39,606 nt of DNA from DATFWC01 sp045801465 (GTDB taxonomy: Bacteria > Pseudomonadota > Alphaproteobacteria > Rhizobiales > Xanthobacteraceae): assembly GCA_045801465.1 (NCBI GenBank), contig JBJMSU010000053.1, positions 1 to 39,606 of the forward strand, read 5' to 3'. Every line of letters begins with the position of its first letter. Position 1 is the stretch's first letter. The notes under the pieces were generated by a model. That model was not told where the DNA came from, did no database searches, and worked only from the letters and a program-made list of their open reading frames with translations. This document shows, piece after piece, positions 18,591 through 27,834 of the stretch. A program made the position numbers and the translations under genes.

Positions 18591-19858
18591 GTGAAGAAAT
18601 CCTGTGCTTTCACCAGCGCCTGTGCGAGGTGATCGACCTCTTCCCGCGTGTTGTAGAGGGCGAAGGAGGCGCGACAGGTCGCCGTGACGCCGTAGCGGGC
18701 GAGCAGCGGCATGACGCAATGGGTGCCGGCACGCACCGCCACGCCGGATCGATCGATGATAGTGGCGACATCGTGCGGATGGGCCCCCTTCATCTCGAAC
18801 GAGATGATCGCACCCTTCTCCCGCGCGGTCCCGAAGATTCGCAGCGAGTTGATCTCGCGCAGGCGATCTTGCGCGTATTTGATCAAATCGCTCTCGTGCG
18901 CCCGGATGCGGGGCTTGCCGACGGCGTTGACGTAGTCGATCGCGGCGCCGAGGCCGATGGCCTGCACGATCGCCGGCGTGCCCGCCTCGAACTTGTGCGG
19001 CGGGTCGCCGTAGGTGATGCGATCCTCGAACACCTCGCGGATCATCTCCCCGCCGCCGTTGAACGGCGGCATCGCCTCGAGGTGGCCATAGCGGCCGTAC
19101 AGCACGCCGATGCCGCTCGGTCCATAGAGCTTGTGCCCGGTGAAGGCATAGAAGTCGCAGCCGATATCGCGCACGTCGACGTCGAGATGCACCGCCGCCT
19201 GGGCACCGTCGATCAGCACCGGGATGCCGCGCGCGTGCGCGAGGCGCACCACCTCCTTGACCGGCACGATGGTGCCGAGCGCGTTCGACATGTGCGTGAT
19301 CGCAACCATCTTGGTGCGGTCGGTGAGAAGCTTCGCGAAGTCGTCGATGAGGAAATTGCCCTCATCGTCGATCGGCGCCCATTTGATCACCGCACCCTGA
19401 CGCTCGCGCAGGAAGTGCCAAGGCACGATGTTGGAATGGTGCTCCATGATCGAGAGCACGATCTCGTCGCCCGGCTTGATGCGCTCGCGGGCAAACGTAT
19501 AGGCGACCAGGTTGATCGCCTCGGTGGCGTTGCGGGTGAACACGATCTCTTCGCGCCGCTCGGCATTGAGGAAGCCGCGCACCTTTTCCCGCGCGCCCTC
19601 GTACGCCTCGGTCGCCGCATTGGCGAGGTAGTGGAGCCCGCGATGGACGTTGGCGTATTCGGCCGTATAGGCGTGCTGGAGCCGGTCGAGCACGGCCTTG
19701 GGCTTCTGCGCCGAAGCGGCATTGTCGAGATAGACCAGCGGCTTGCCATAGACCTGCATGGCCAGCGCGGGAAAATCCTGACGGATCCGCGTCACGTCAT
19801 AGACCGGGCGCATCTCGTTCATGGCTTCGACATCCCTGGCAACGCTGCCGAACCGCAT
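18587..19858 (-). CDS. sufS: SufS-type (group II) cysteine desulfurase
   Basis: A 423-residue PLP enzyme that extracts sulfur from cysteine as a persulfide for SufBCD. The PLP lysine is K243 in FTGHKLYGP, preceded by the aspartate motif in VLIDGAQ. The active cysteine is C395 in ATCRAS, the group II signature, and EHHSNIVPW is typical of SufS. GGTGAGG lies upstream of ATG 19858; internal ATGs at 19822 and 19813 are less likely. It starts 7 bp after sufD. No SufE or SufU gene is in the window, so its sulfur acceptor must be encoded elsewhere. A second desulfurase heads the same operon. Confidence 0.95.
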   Translation of the reverse strand: MRFGSVARDVEAMNEMRPVYDVTRIRQDFPALAMQVYGKPLVYLDNAASAQKPKAVLDRLQHAYTAEYANVHRGLHYLANAATEAYEGAREKVRGFLNAERREEIVFTRNATEAINLVAYTFARERIKPGDEIVLSIMEHHSNIVPWHFLRERQGAVIKWAPIDDEGNFLIDDFAKLLTDRTKMVAITHMSNALGTIVPVKEVVRLAHARGIPVLIDGAQAAVHLDVDVRDIGCDFYAFTGHKLYGPSGIGVLYGRYGHLEAMPPFNGGGEMIREVFEDRITYGDPPHKFEAGTPAIVQAIGLGAAIDYVNAVGKPRIRAHESDLIKYAQDRLREINSLRIFGTAREKGAIISFEMKGAHPHDVATIIDRSGVAVRAGTHCVMPLLARYGVTATCRASFALYNTREEVDHLAQALVKAQDFFT

Positions 19859-19865
19859 CGCTGCC

Positions 19866-21188
19866 TCACCCCGTGCGCACGTTGAGCCAGCCGGATACCT
19901 CGTCCATCAACGCCTCGCGCAGGCCGGCATGCTCGATACCCTCGACGGCCTCACCGACGAAGGCCTGGATCAGCAGCGCCTCGGCCTCCTTCGCCGGAAT
20001 GCCGCGCGCCTTGAGATAGAACAGCAGGGTCTGGTCGAGCGCGCCGGCCGTGGCGCCATGGCCGCACTGCACGTCGTCGGCGAAGATTTCCAACTCCGGC
20101 TTGTTGTCGGCCTCGGCGGCTTCCGACAGGAGCAGCGCGTGGGTCGCCATCTTGGCATCGGTCTTCTGCGCCTGCGGCCGCACGATGATCTTGCCCTGGA
20201 ACACGCTGCGGCTTTCATCGTCGAGCACGGACTTGAACACCTCGCGGCTCTGGCAACCGCCGCCAACGTGTTCGGCCACCAAGGTCGTGTCGACGTGCTG
20301 GCGCCCTTTTATGAGGTTCGCGCCGCGAATTCCCGCGATCGTTTCTTCACCGTCGAAGCGGACGAACAGCTGGTTGCGTACGACCGCACCGCCGGTCGTG
20401 AACGTGAAGGCGTTGAAGCGCGCGTGGGCGCCGATTGCCGCCATCAGGGTCGAGACATGCAGGGCGGTCCCGGTCTCGCTGGTGATCTTCACATGGTCGA
20501 CATGGGCGCCGTCCTCGATCGCCAGCTCGATCGCCGTATTGACCTGATAATCGCCGCCGGTTCCGCCGTGACTCTCGACCAGCATCACGCGCGCGCCCTT
20601 CTCGATGACGACGAGCGAGCGTGTGAAGATCGATACCGGCGCCTCACCGGTTGCCGCAAACACGAGGTGGAGCGGCCGTTCGACGGTCGCACCCGCGGCG
20701 ACATGGATCACGGCGCCGTCACCCATGAAGGCGGTATTGAGCGCAACCGCGATGTCGTCCGCGGCCGGCACCACCTTGCCGAGACGCGCGGCCACGAGCG
20801 GATCGCCATCAGCCAGCGCCGCCGCCATGGATCGAATCGTGAGGCCCGGTTCCAGGCCGGCAAGCTGCGACAATTCGGGGACGAAAGCGCCGTCGACGAA
20901 AGTCAGGCGGCGGGATTCGATATCGGCGAGCGCCCTGCCGACGTCGCGTGCACGCGCCTTGGCGGCGGCATCCGGCGGGTTCGCCAGCGGCTTGGCCTCG
21001 CGCATGAGCGCGCGCAGATCGGTGTACTTCCACTCCTCGATGCGCCGGTGCGGCAGCCCAGCCTGGGCGAAACACGCGAACGCCGACTGCCGCAGCGCGG
21101 CCGGTCCCGGCAGGCGGCCTTTGGCAGCCTCCCATTGGGCCGCGATCTGCTGCTCGGCGGCGGTCCTGATCAAGCTCAATTCAGCCAT
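19866..21188 (-). CDS. sufD: SufD, Fe-S scaffold subunit
   Basis: A 440-residue SufB/SufD-family subunit that with SufB and SufC forms the SufBC2D scaffold where new clusters are built. The N-terminal helical part contains RIEEWKYTDLR. The long beta-helix core (about 130-370) leads to the C-terminal FADDVQCGHGATAGALDQTLLFYLKARGI-type segment, where the conserved cysteine and histidine sit, and the family tail EAEALLIQAFV. It starts 10 bp after sufC and ends 7 bp before sufS, in the expected operon order. Confidence 0.95.
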   Translation of the reverse strand: MAELSLIRTAAEQQIAAQWEAAKGRLPGPAALRQSAFACFAQAGLPHRRIEEWKYTDLRALMREAKPLANPPDAAAKARARDVGRALADIESRRLTFVDGAFVPELSQLAGLEPGLTIRSMAAALADGDPLVAARLGKVVPAADDIAVALNTAFMGDGAVIHVAAGATVERPLHLVFAATGEAPVSIFTRSLVVIEKGARVMLVESHGGTGGDYQVNTAIELAIEDGAHVDHVKITSETGTALHVSTLMAAIGAHARFNAFTFTTGGAVVRNQLFVRFDGEETIAGIRGANLIKGRQHVDTTLVAEHVGGGCQSREVFKSVLDDESRSVFQGKIIVRPQAQKTDAKMATHALLLSEAAEADNKPELEIFADDVQCGHGATAGALDQTLLFYLKARGIPAKEAEALLIQAFVGEAVEGIEHAGLREALMDEVSGWLNVRTG

Positions 21189-21198
21189 TGCTCGGCCT

Positions 21199-21954
<756 letters not shown>

Positions 21955-21971
21955 GCGTTTTTATCTCTTCC

Positions 21972-22460
21972 TTATACTTCGCCGTCGTAGTAATCGGCAG
22001 GCTGCATGCGGCCGACTTTGGCATACGTGGCGGTCTTGAAGTCCGCATTTTTGATGCCGGCGGCGACCGCGATCTTGCCGGAATCCGGATAGTCCACGAG
22101 ATCGACGGAACCGATCGTCGAGAACGCCAGATAGCGCAGATCCTCCGTGCCGGTATTGATGATCTGGTGCGCCTCGCCGCCCGCCGGCGCGCCGACGAAA
22201 TCGCCGTCGCGCAGCGGGTAGGTCTTGTCGCCCAACCGATACTTGCCCGCCCCCGAGAGGATGAAGAACATCTCGTCGGTGACGTGGTGGCGGTGGAACG
22301 GGAACGCGCGCTTGCCAGGCGGGACCACGTGAACGGCGCAGCCGAGCCCGGTCAAGCCGACCAGCGGTCCGACCCGGCCCCACTTGACGGCGAACTTCTC
22401 GCCGTGACGGCGGTCCATCACGGGCACGTCGTCAATATTGACGATCGGCTTGTCGGTCAT
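21972..22460 (-). CDS. Single-domain cupin inserted between sufB and sufC
   Basis: A 162-residue cupin. Motif 1 reads FPFHRHHVTDE (H56, H58, H59, E63) and motif 2 reads APAGGEAHQIIN (H98), so a 3-His/1-Glu type metal site is plausible. No other domain or signal peptide is seen. The start at 22460 overlaps the sufB stop as ATGA, and sufC begins 17 bp after its stop, so it is translated as part of the suf message. A cupin is not a recognised component of the SufBCD machinery. It could sense or hold iron or sulfur species, or be a passenger enzyme; no function is assigned. Confidence 0.88.
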   Translation of the reverse strand: MTDKPIVNIDDVPVMDRRHGEKFAVKWGRVGPLVGLTGLGCAVHVVPPGKRAFPFHRHHVTDEMFFILSGAGKYRLGDKTYPLRDGDFVGAPAGGEAHQIINTGTEDLRYLAFSTIGSVDLVDYPDSGKIAVAAGIKNADFKTATYAKVGRMQPADYYDGEV

Positions 22461-23956
22461 CCAACGCTGCCCTCCAGGCTGACCGAGATCAGCTTCTGCG
22501 CCTCCACGGCGAATTCCATCGGCAGCTGCTGCAGCACGTCCTTGACGAAGCCGTTGACGACGAGGGCGGTCGCTTCCTCCGCCGAGAGCCCGCGCTGCCG
22601 GCAGTAGAACAGCATGTCCTCGGAGATCTTCGACGTGGTCGCCTCGTGCTCGAACACGGCGGAGGAATTCTGCGCCTCGATATAGGGCACGGTATGGGCG
22701 CCGCACTTGTTGCCGATCAGCAGCGAGTCGCAGTTGGTGAAGTTGCGCGCGCCGCTCGCGTTGCGATGCGCCCAGACGCGGCCGCGATAGGTATTGTTCG
22801 AGTGACCCGCCGCGATGCCCTTGGAGATGATCCGGCTGGTCGTGTTCTTGCCGAGATGGAGCATCTTGGTGCCGGAATCCACCTGCTGGTGGCCGTTGGA
22901 GATGGCGATCGAGTAGAACTCGCCGCGCGAATTGTCGCCGCGCAGGATGCAGCTCGGGTACTTCCACGTGATCGCCGACCCGGTCTCGAGCTGGGTCCAG
23001 CTGATCTTCGCGTTGTTGCCGCGGCAGATGCCGCGCTTGGTCACGAAGTTGTAGACGCCGCCGCGGCCCTGCGCGTCGCCCGGATACCAGTTCTGGATGG
23101 TCGAGTACTTGATCTCGGCATCATCGAGCGCGATGAGCTCCACCACCGCGGCATGCAGCTGGTTCTCGTCGCGCGACGGCGCCGTGCAGCCCTCGAGGTA
23201 GCTCACATAGGAGCCCTTGTCGGCGATGATCAGCGTCCGCTCGAACTGGCCGGTGTTGCGCTCGTTGATGCGGAAATACGTCGACAGCTCCATCGGGCAG
23301 CGCACGCCTTCCGGCACGTAGACGAACGAGCCGTCGGAGAACACCGCCGAATTGAGCGTGGCGAAGAAGTTGTCGGTGATCGGCACTACCGAGCCGAGAT
23401 ATTTCTTCACCAGCTCAGGATGCTCGCGGATCGCTTCCGAGATGGGCATGAAGATCACGCCCGCCTTCTTCAGCTCCTCCTTGAACGTGGTCGCCACCGA
23501 CACCGAGTCGAAGACGGCATCGACGGCAACGCGGCCATAGCCGTTGGTGCCTTCCCCGTCGCCGTCGGCCTTCTGCACGCCGAGAAGAACCTCCTGCTCG
23601 CGCAAGGGAATGCCGAGCTTCTCGTAAGTCTTGAGGATCTCGGGGTCGACCTCGTCGAGGGACTTGAGCGGATCCCGCTTGGGCGCGGAATAATAATAGA
23701 TGTTCTGGTAGTCGATCGGCCCGTAATTGACGCGCGCCCATTTCGGCTCGCGCTTCGTCAGCCAGTGACGATAGGCTTCGAGCCGCCAGTTCAGCATCCA
23801 TTCGGGCTCGTTCTTCTTCGCCGAGATGAAGCGAACCGTATCCTCGGACAGGCCCTTGGGGGCCTTTTCCGATTCGATCAGCGTCTCGAACCCGTACTTG
23901 TATTGATCGACATCGATGCGGCGGACCTGGTCCACCGTCTCTTGCACGGCCGGCAT
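22457..23956 (-). CDS. sufB: SufB, Fe-S scaffold subunit
   Basis: A 499-residue SufB, the subunit on which the cluster forms. Recognisable stretches are GFETLIESEKAPKGLSEDT at the start, PEWMLNWRLEAYRHWL, and YVPEGVRCPMELSTYFRIN. Later come YVSYLEGCTAPSRDENQLH with the functional cysteine, WYPGDAQGRGGVYNFVTKRG, and CDSLLIGNKCGAHTVPYIE near the C-terminus. Length matches the usual 470-500. GGAGGG lies seven bases before the ATG. It follows the first desulfurase after 94 bp that contain nothing recognisable and overlaps the cupin start. Confidence 0.97.
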   Translation of the reverse strand: MPAVQETVDQVRRIDVDQYKYGFETLIESEKAPKGLSEDTVRFISAKKNEPEWMLNWRLEAYRHWLTKREPKWARVNYGPIDYQNIYYYSAPKRDPLKSLDEVDPEILKTYEKLGIPLREQEVLLGVQKADGDGEGTNGYGRVAVDAVFDSVSVATTFKEELKKAGVIFMPISEAIREHPELVKKYLGSVVPITDNFFATLNSAVFSDGSFVYVPEGVRCPMELSTYFRINERNTGQFERTLIIADKGSYVSYLEGCTAPSRDENQLHAAVVELIALDDAEIKYSTIQNWYPGDAQGRGGVYNFVTKRGICRGNNAKISWTQLETGSAITWKYPSCILRGDNSRGEFYSIAISNGHQQVDSGTKMLHLGKNTTSRIISKGIAAGHSNNTYRGRVWAHRNASGARNFTNCDSLLIGNKCGAHTVPYIEAQNSSAVFEHEATTSKISEDMLFYCRQRGLSAEEATALVVNGFVKDVLQQLPMEFAVEAQKLISVSLEGSVG

Positions 23957-24050
23957 ATTTCCCTCCGCTCACGGTTTCAAGGACCGCGGGTTGGATTGGT
24001 CGGTTATGGTTTGTGTCTGCTGCTCGGGTTGTCCCTCTCGCCAGGCCGCC

Positions 24051-25229
24051 TCACGCGGCCATGCCGTGTGTACTCTTAGGTAATGCGCGAACGAGCTTAT
24101 TCCAAGCCTCCAGGAAGCAATCAACCTCCTCGTCGCTCGTGGAAAATCCGAGGCTGACGCGGATCGCGCCGGCGCCGAGGCGAGGCGCCACACCCATGGC
24201 GGTGAGCACGTGCGAGGCGGCCACCTTGCCGGACGAGCAGGCAGATCCCGATGACACGGCGACGCCGGCGAGATCCAGGGCGATCAGCGCGGTTTCCGCC
24301 TTCACGCCAGGCACCGCGAACAAGGTGGTGTTGGGCAACCGCTCGACGCCCGCACCGAAGATCACCGCACCGGGCGAGATGGCGAGCAAGCCCGCCTCCA
24401 GCCGATCGCGCAACGCAACGATCCTCGCCCGCTCGTGGGACAGCCCCGCCGCGGCCGCCGCGGACGCCGCCCCGAAGGCGGCAATTCCCCCAACGTTTTC
24501 AGTCCCGGCGCGGCCTCCCCGCTCCTGCCCGCCGCCTTTGACCAGCGGATCGCCTAGATGCAGCATCTCGTCGCGCCGGACCAGGGCGCCAACCCCTTTG
24601 GGCCCGCCCAGTTTGTGGGCGGAAATCGCGATAAGATCAGCACCCATTTCGCTGATGTTGCAGGGAATTTTTCCTACCCCCTGCACGGCATCGACATGCA
24701 GGAGCCCGCCCGCCTGATGTACGAGCTGGGCCGCCTCGCCGATCGGCTGGATCACCCCGGTCTCATTGTTGGCGAGCATAATCGAGACGAGCGGCCGCTC
24801 ACCGGCCCTCGAGACCGCCGCAAGCCGCTGCTCCAGGGCGACAAGATCGACACGGCCGTCAGGCCCTACCGGCACCTCCTCGACGGCAGCGGCGCGAAAC
24901 CGCCCCCCGCAGCGCACCGAAGGATGCTCGATAGCCGACAGCAGCAGCCGGTCACGCGGCGCCCGATCGCCGCCTTGTTCGAGGGCTGGAGAGAGCGCCA
25001 TGAGATTGGCCTCGGTCCCGCCCGAGGTGAAGATCACGTTGCGCGGCTCGGCTCCCACCAGGGCGGCAACCTGCCGGCGTGCCTCCTCGATCATGGCGCG
25101 CGCCGCGCGCCCCTCGGCGTGAATGGAGGACGGATTGCCCATGACGTCGCACGCCGCCAGCAGCGCAGCCCGCGCTTCGGGGCGCAGCGGTGCGGTCGCA
25201 TTCCAGTCCAAGTAGGCGCGGTGGCCCAT
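24051..25229 (-). CDS. Group I (NifS/IscS-like) cysteine desulfurase
   Basis: A 392-residue PLP-dependent cysteine desulfurase and the first gene of the suf transcript. The PLP lysine is K206 in SAHKLGGPKG, and the active cysteine is C331 in the flexible loop SSGSACSSGK, the group I pattern. HVDAVQGVGK and GGGQERGGRAGTEN are also typical. Start 25229 (MGHRAYLDWNATAP) is chosen because homologues open with Y-L-D-x-N-A-T. The upstream in-frame TTG would add 31 residues with no family match and leave almost no leader. A group I enzyme ahead of sufB, with a group II SufS further down, is an arrangement found in alphaproteobacteria. Confidence 0.92.
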   Translation of the reverse strand: MGHRAYLDWNATAPLRPEARAALLAACDVMGNPSSIHAEGRAARAMIEEARRQVAALVGAEPRNVIFTSGGTEANLMALSPALEQGGDRAPRDRLLLSAIEHPSVRCGGRFRAAAVEEVPVGPDGRVDLVALEQRLAAVSRAGERPLVSIMLANNETGVIQPIGEAAQLVHQAGGLLHVDAVQGVGKIPCNISEMGADLIAISAHKLGGPKGVGALVRRDEMLHLGDPLVKGGGQERGGRAGTENVGGIAAFGAASAAAAAGLSHERARIVALRDRLEAGLLAISPGAVIFGAGVERLPNTTLFAVPGVKAETALIALDLAGVAVSSGSACSSGKVAASHVLTAMGVAPRLGAGAIRVSLGFSTSDEEVDCFLEAWNKLVRALPKSTHGMAA

Positions 25230-25353
25230 CCATTCATCCCATCGCAACGTGCGGAAAAGCTTGCTTTTTGCCCCCGGGGTCGTGCTAGAAGCGTTGCAGC
25301 TCGCTCGGCCCCCGTTACCCAAGAGGGCGGTCCTGGCCGCCGAGCCCGTCCAA

Positions 25354-25372
25354 ATTTAGAATGGTTCTAAAT
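25354..25372 (-). promoter_or_regulatory. Irr box / ICE operator candidate
   Basis: A perfect palindrome, ATTTAGAA-TGG-TTCTAAAT, with 8-bp arms and a 3-bp centre. This fits the TTTAGAA-N3-TTCTAAA form I recall for the alphaproteobacterial iron control element bound by the haem-sensing regulator Irr. It covers the expected transcription start of the suf promoter, a position suited to repression. It is also 95 bp upstream of the divergent hydrolase gene. Confidence 0.8.
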
Positions 25373-25400
25373 AGTTACGTGCGCCCACTGCTCCCGTCAA
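25372..25400 (-). promoter_or_regulatory. Sigma-70 promoter of the suf operon
   Basis: Read on the minus strand, TTGACG (25400-25395) and TAACTA (25377-25372) are separated by exactly 17 bases. The predicted start near 25365 lies in the middle of the ICE palindrome and gives a leader of about 135 nt before the first desulfurase. The overlap of the -10 box with the operator supports the promoter call. Confidence 0.65.
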
Positions 25401-25466
25401 GCGCGCTGTAGGTGACCTGTCCGCGGCGCCCAGGTGCCGAGGCGGTTTCCCTGTTCGAGGAGGCTC

Positions 25467-26144
25467 ATGCCCGAGGTCATCTTTGCCGGTCCGGCTGGAC
25501 GAATCGAGGGCCGGTACCATCCGGCACGCCAGAGGAATGCCCCCATCGCCATTGTGCTGCATCCGCATCCGCAGTTCGGCGGCACGATGAATCACCAGAT
25601 CGTCTACCACCTCTACTATGCCTTCGCCCACCGCAATTTTTCCGTGATCCGGTTCAATTTCCGCGGCGTCGGGCGCAGTCAAGGCGCTTTCGACCACGGC
25701 CTGGGGGAATTGTCGGATGCCGCCGCGGCGCTCGACTGGGCCCAGTCGATCAATGCGGAAGCGCGCAGCTGCTGGATTGCCGGCTTCTCCTTCGGCGCCT
25801 GGATCGGCATGCAGCTGCTGATGCGGCGCCCTGAGATCGAGGGCTTCATCTCGGTTGCCCCCCCGGCAAATCTCTATGATTTCTCGTTCCTGGCGCCCTG
25901 CCCGTCTTCGGGGCTGATCGTGCACGGCGACAAGGATGCCGTCGTGCCGGCCAAGGACGTGACCACGCTGGTCGAGAAGCTGAAGACCCAGAAAGGGATC
26001 GTCATCGACCAAAAGGCCATCCCGGGCGCCAACCATTTCTTTGACGGCCGGCTCGAGCAATTGATGCAGACGGTCGGCGCCTATCTCGACAAGCGCCAGG
26101 GCACGACCGTGGGCGGCGGCGGACGCAAGCCGAGCGCAGCCTAG
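25467..26144 (+). CDS. Alpha/beta hydrolase (COG2945-like)
   Basis: A 225-residue cytosolic hydrolase. The serine nucleophile lies in GFSFGAW, the acid in HGDKDAVVP, and the histidine in GANHFF, forming a full triad. HPHPQFGGTMNHQIV near residue 35 and RFNFRGVGRSQG near residue 65 are hallmark stretches of this short hydrolase family, which is widespread in alphaproteobacteria and of unknown substrate. GAGGAGG precedes ATG 25467, deciding it over an ATG 11 codons upstream. It is divergent from the suf operon and shares its control region, so iron-linked expression is possible. It is followed by the M28 peptidase after 27 bp. Confidence 0.88.
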   Translation: MPEVIFAGPAGRIEGRYHPARQRNAPIAIVLHPHPQFGGTMNHQIVYHLYYAFAHRNFSVIRFNFRGVGRSQGAFDHGLGELSDAAAALDWAQSINAEARSCWIAGFSFGAWIGMQLLMRRPEIEGFISVAPPANLYDFSFLAPCPSSGLIVHGDKDAVVPAKDVTTLVEKLKTQKGIVIDQKAIPGANHFFDGRLEQLMQTVGAYLDKRQGTTVGGGGRKPSAA

Positions 26145-26171
26145 CAAGAATTCTCCGGTCGCGCGACGACC

Positions 26172-27182
26172 ATGCTTCGATCCGTTCTCGTACTCGCCGC
26201 CGTCGTGCTGCTCGTTGTCGCCATCGGCTATGGCGCGCTTCGCTACATGACGAGCGTTCCGGGCGAGCCGCATCGCGGTCCGCTGCCGCCGCTCACGGCG
26301 GACGAAATGGCGCTGGCCACCGAGCTCAAGCGCCATGTCGAGACGATCGCCGCGCGCGAGCACAATCTCGCCCATTACGACGAGCTTGAAAAAGTTGCGC
26401 GCTACATCGAGACCAGCCTGGAAGCTTACGGCTATGCCGTCGGCCGGCAGGTGTTCACCGTCGAAGGCAAGCCGGTGCGCAACATCGATGCCACGATCGA
26501 GGCATCGCCCGGCACGCCGGACCCCGACGTCGTCGTGGTGGGCGCGCATTATGACAGCGTGAGGGGCAGCCCGGGCGCCAACGACAATGCGACCGGCGTT
26601 GCCGCCGTGCTTGCGCTCGCGCGCCGTCTCGCCGACGGCAGGGACAAGGGCGGCAAACGCATCCGCCTCGTTTTCTTCGTCAACGAGGAACCGCCCTATT
26701 TCAGGACGGAAGCGATGGGCAGCCTGCAATACGCCCGCGCATTGGCGGCGCGCGGGGAGCGCGTGGTGGCGATGTATTCGCTCGAGACCCTCGGATTCTA
26801 CTCGAGCGAGCCGGGAAGCCAGCGCTATCCGGCGCCGTTCGCGATGATGTTTCCCGATCGTGCCGATTTCGTCGCCTTCGTCGGCCTCATCAATTCGCGT
26901 CCCCTGCTGCAGCAGACGATGCGGTCATTCCGGGCGCACACGTCGTTTCCCAGCATCGGCGGAGTTGCGCCCGGCATCATTCCCGGGATCGACTGGTCGG
27001 ATCATTGGGCCTTCGCGCAGCACGGTTTCCAGGCCGTGATGATCACCGACACGGCGCTGTTTCGCTATCCGCACTATCACTTGCCCAGCGATACGCCCGA
27101 CAAGGTGGACTTCGAACGGTTGGCGCGCGTCGTCACGGGCATCGAACGCGTCATCCGAGATGCGCGCATCGCGACGAAATGA
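26172..27182 (+). CDS. Membrane-anchored M28 family zinc peptidase
   Basis: A 336-residue M28 metallopeptidase with an N-terminal transmembrane or uncleaved signal helix (about 2-24), so the catalytic domain should face the periplasm. Metal ligands are visible in GAHYDSV (H126), ANDNATG (D138), the NEEPP pair (E172, E173), the SLETLG segment and the late HYHLPSDT histidine. M28 enzymes are mostly aminopeptidases; the NEEPP/FRTEAMGS arrangement is the form seen in many uncharacterised bacterial members. No strong Shine-Dalgarno sequence is seen. It lies 27 bp after the hydrolase, likely co-transcribed, and is convergent with the osmC gene, only 3 bp separating the ends. Confidence 0.88.
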   Translation: MLRSVLVLAAVVLLVVAIGYGALRYMTSVPGEPHRGPLPPLTADEMALATELKRHVETIAAREHNLAHYDELEKVARYIETSLEAYGYAVGRQVFTVEGKPVRNIDATIEASPGTPDPDVVVVGAHYDSVRGSPGANDNATGVAAVLALARRLADGRDKGGKRIRLVFFVNEEPPYFRTEAMGSLQYARALAARGERVVAMYSLETLGFYSSEPGSQRYPAPFAMMFPDRADFVAFVGLINSRPLLQQTMRSFRAHTSFPSIGGVAPGIIPGIDWSDHWAFAQHGFQAVMITDTALFRYPHYHLPSDTPDKVDFERLARVVTGIERVIRDARIATK

Positions 27183-27185
27183 TCG

Positions 27186-27608
27186 TCACTCCAGCCGTGC
27201 ATCGAGCGTGATGCTGGCGTTCAGCACGCGCGAGACCGGGCAGTTGGCTTTGGCGTCGGCGGCGAGCTCGTCGAACTTGGCCCGCTCGATGCCCGGCACG
27301 CGCCCGTTCAGCTCCAGGTGAATGGCGGAAATCGTCCAATTGCCCTGGACCTGCTCCAGCGTGACGGTCGCCTGCGTCGATAGCTCCTGCGGCGCAAACC
27401 CGGCCCGACCTAGCGCCGCGGCCAGCGCCATGGTGAAACATCCGGCGTGCGCGGCTGCGATGAGCTCTTCCGGATTGGTGCCGGTGCCGCTCTCGAAGCG
27501 CGCCGCGAACGAGTAGGCGGTGTCCTCGAGCGTGCCGCTCTGGGTCGAGATGGTTCCCGTCCCCTGCTTGAGATCGCCACGCCAGCGTGCAGACGCAGTT
27601 CGTTTCAT
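27186..27608 (-). CDS. osmC: OsmC-family peroxiredoxin
   Basis: A 140-residue thiol peroxidase of the OsmC/Ohr family that reduces organic hydroperoxides. The two redox cysteines are present: C57 in AAAHAGCFTMAL and C123 in ANCPVSRVLN. NPEELIAAAHAGC and the ending matching OsmC rather than Ohr support the subgroup. The arginine expected to activate the cysteine near the N-terminal third appears in AARFESGTG. It stands alone, and its 226-bp upstream gap contains a hairpin but no clear promoter. Confidence 0.92.
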   Translation of the reverse strand: MKRTASARWRGDLKQGTGTISTQSGTLEDTAYSFAARFESGTGTNPEELIAAAHAGCFTMALAAALGRAGFAPQELSTQATVTLEQVQGNWTISAIHLELNGRVPGIERAKFDELAADAKANCPVSRVLNASITLDARLE

Positions 27609-27715
27609 GACGCGCTCCGTACTGTTGATCGTCGAGCTATGACATGGCCTGCTCGCGCCGCCAATATGAGGACAACCTGGCCCCCAATCCCAAGATGGCG
27701 TCTCTCCCAGACGGT

Positions 27716-27741
27716 GCGTCCGGCAGAGCGAGTCCGGACGC
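27716..27741. repeat. Perfect inverted repeat (8-bp stem)
   Basis: GCGTCCGG and CCGGACGC flank a 10-nt loop in the gap between anmK and osmC. There is no T-run on either side, so it is not a standard intrinsic terminator. It could be an mRNA hairpin or part of a longer degraded element. The rest of the 226-bp gap holds nothing recognisable. Confidence 0.4.
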
Positions 27742-27834
27742 GCGTGAGCCGGGCTTCACACCTCGCGGGCCGCGGAGCCTCACATTGCCTTCATGTTGCG
27801 ATGCTCGGCCTCGAGCCCGCAGGCAACTCTAGCC

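Noticed and set aside
27716..27741. Intrinsic terminator
   Set aside because: The stem is good but there is no T-run on either strand.
27609..27834. Small plus-strand frame between osmC and anmK
   Set aside because: No Shine-Dalgarno sequence, no protein-like composition, and the same bases read open in two frames, as expected in GC-rich DNA.
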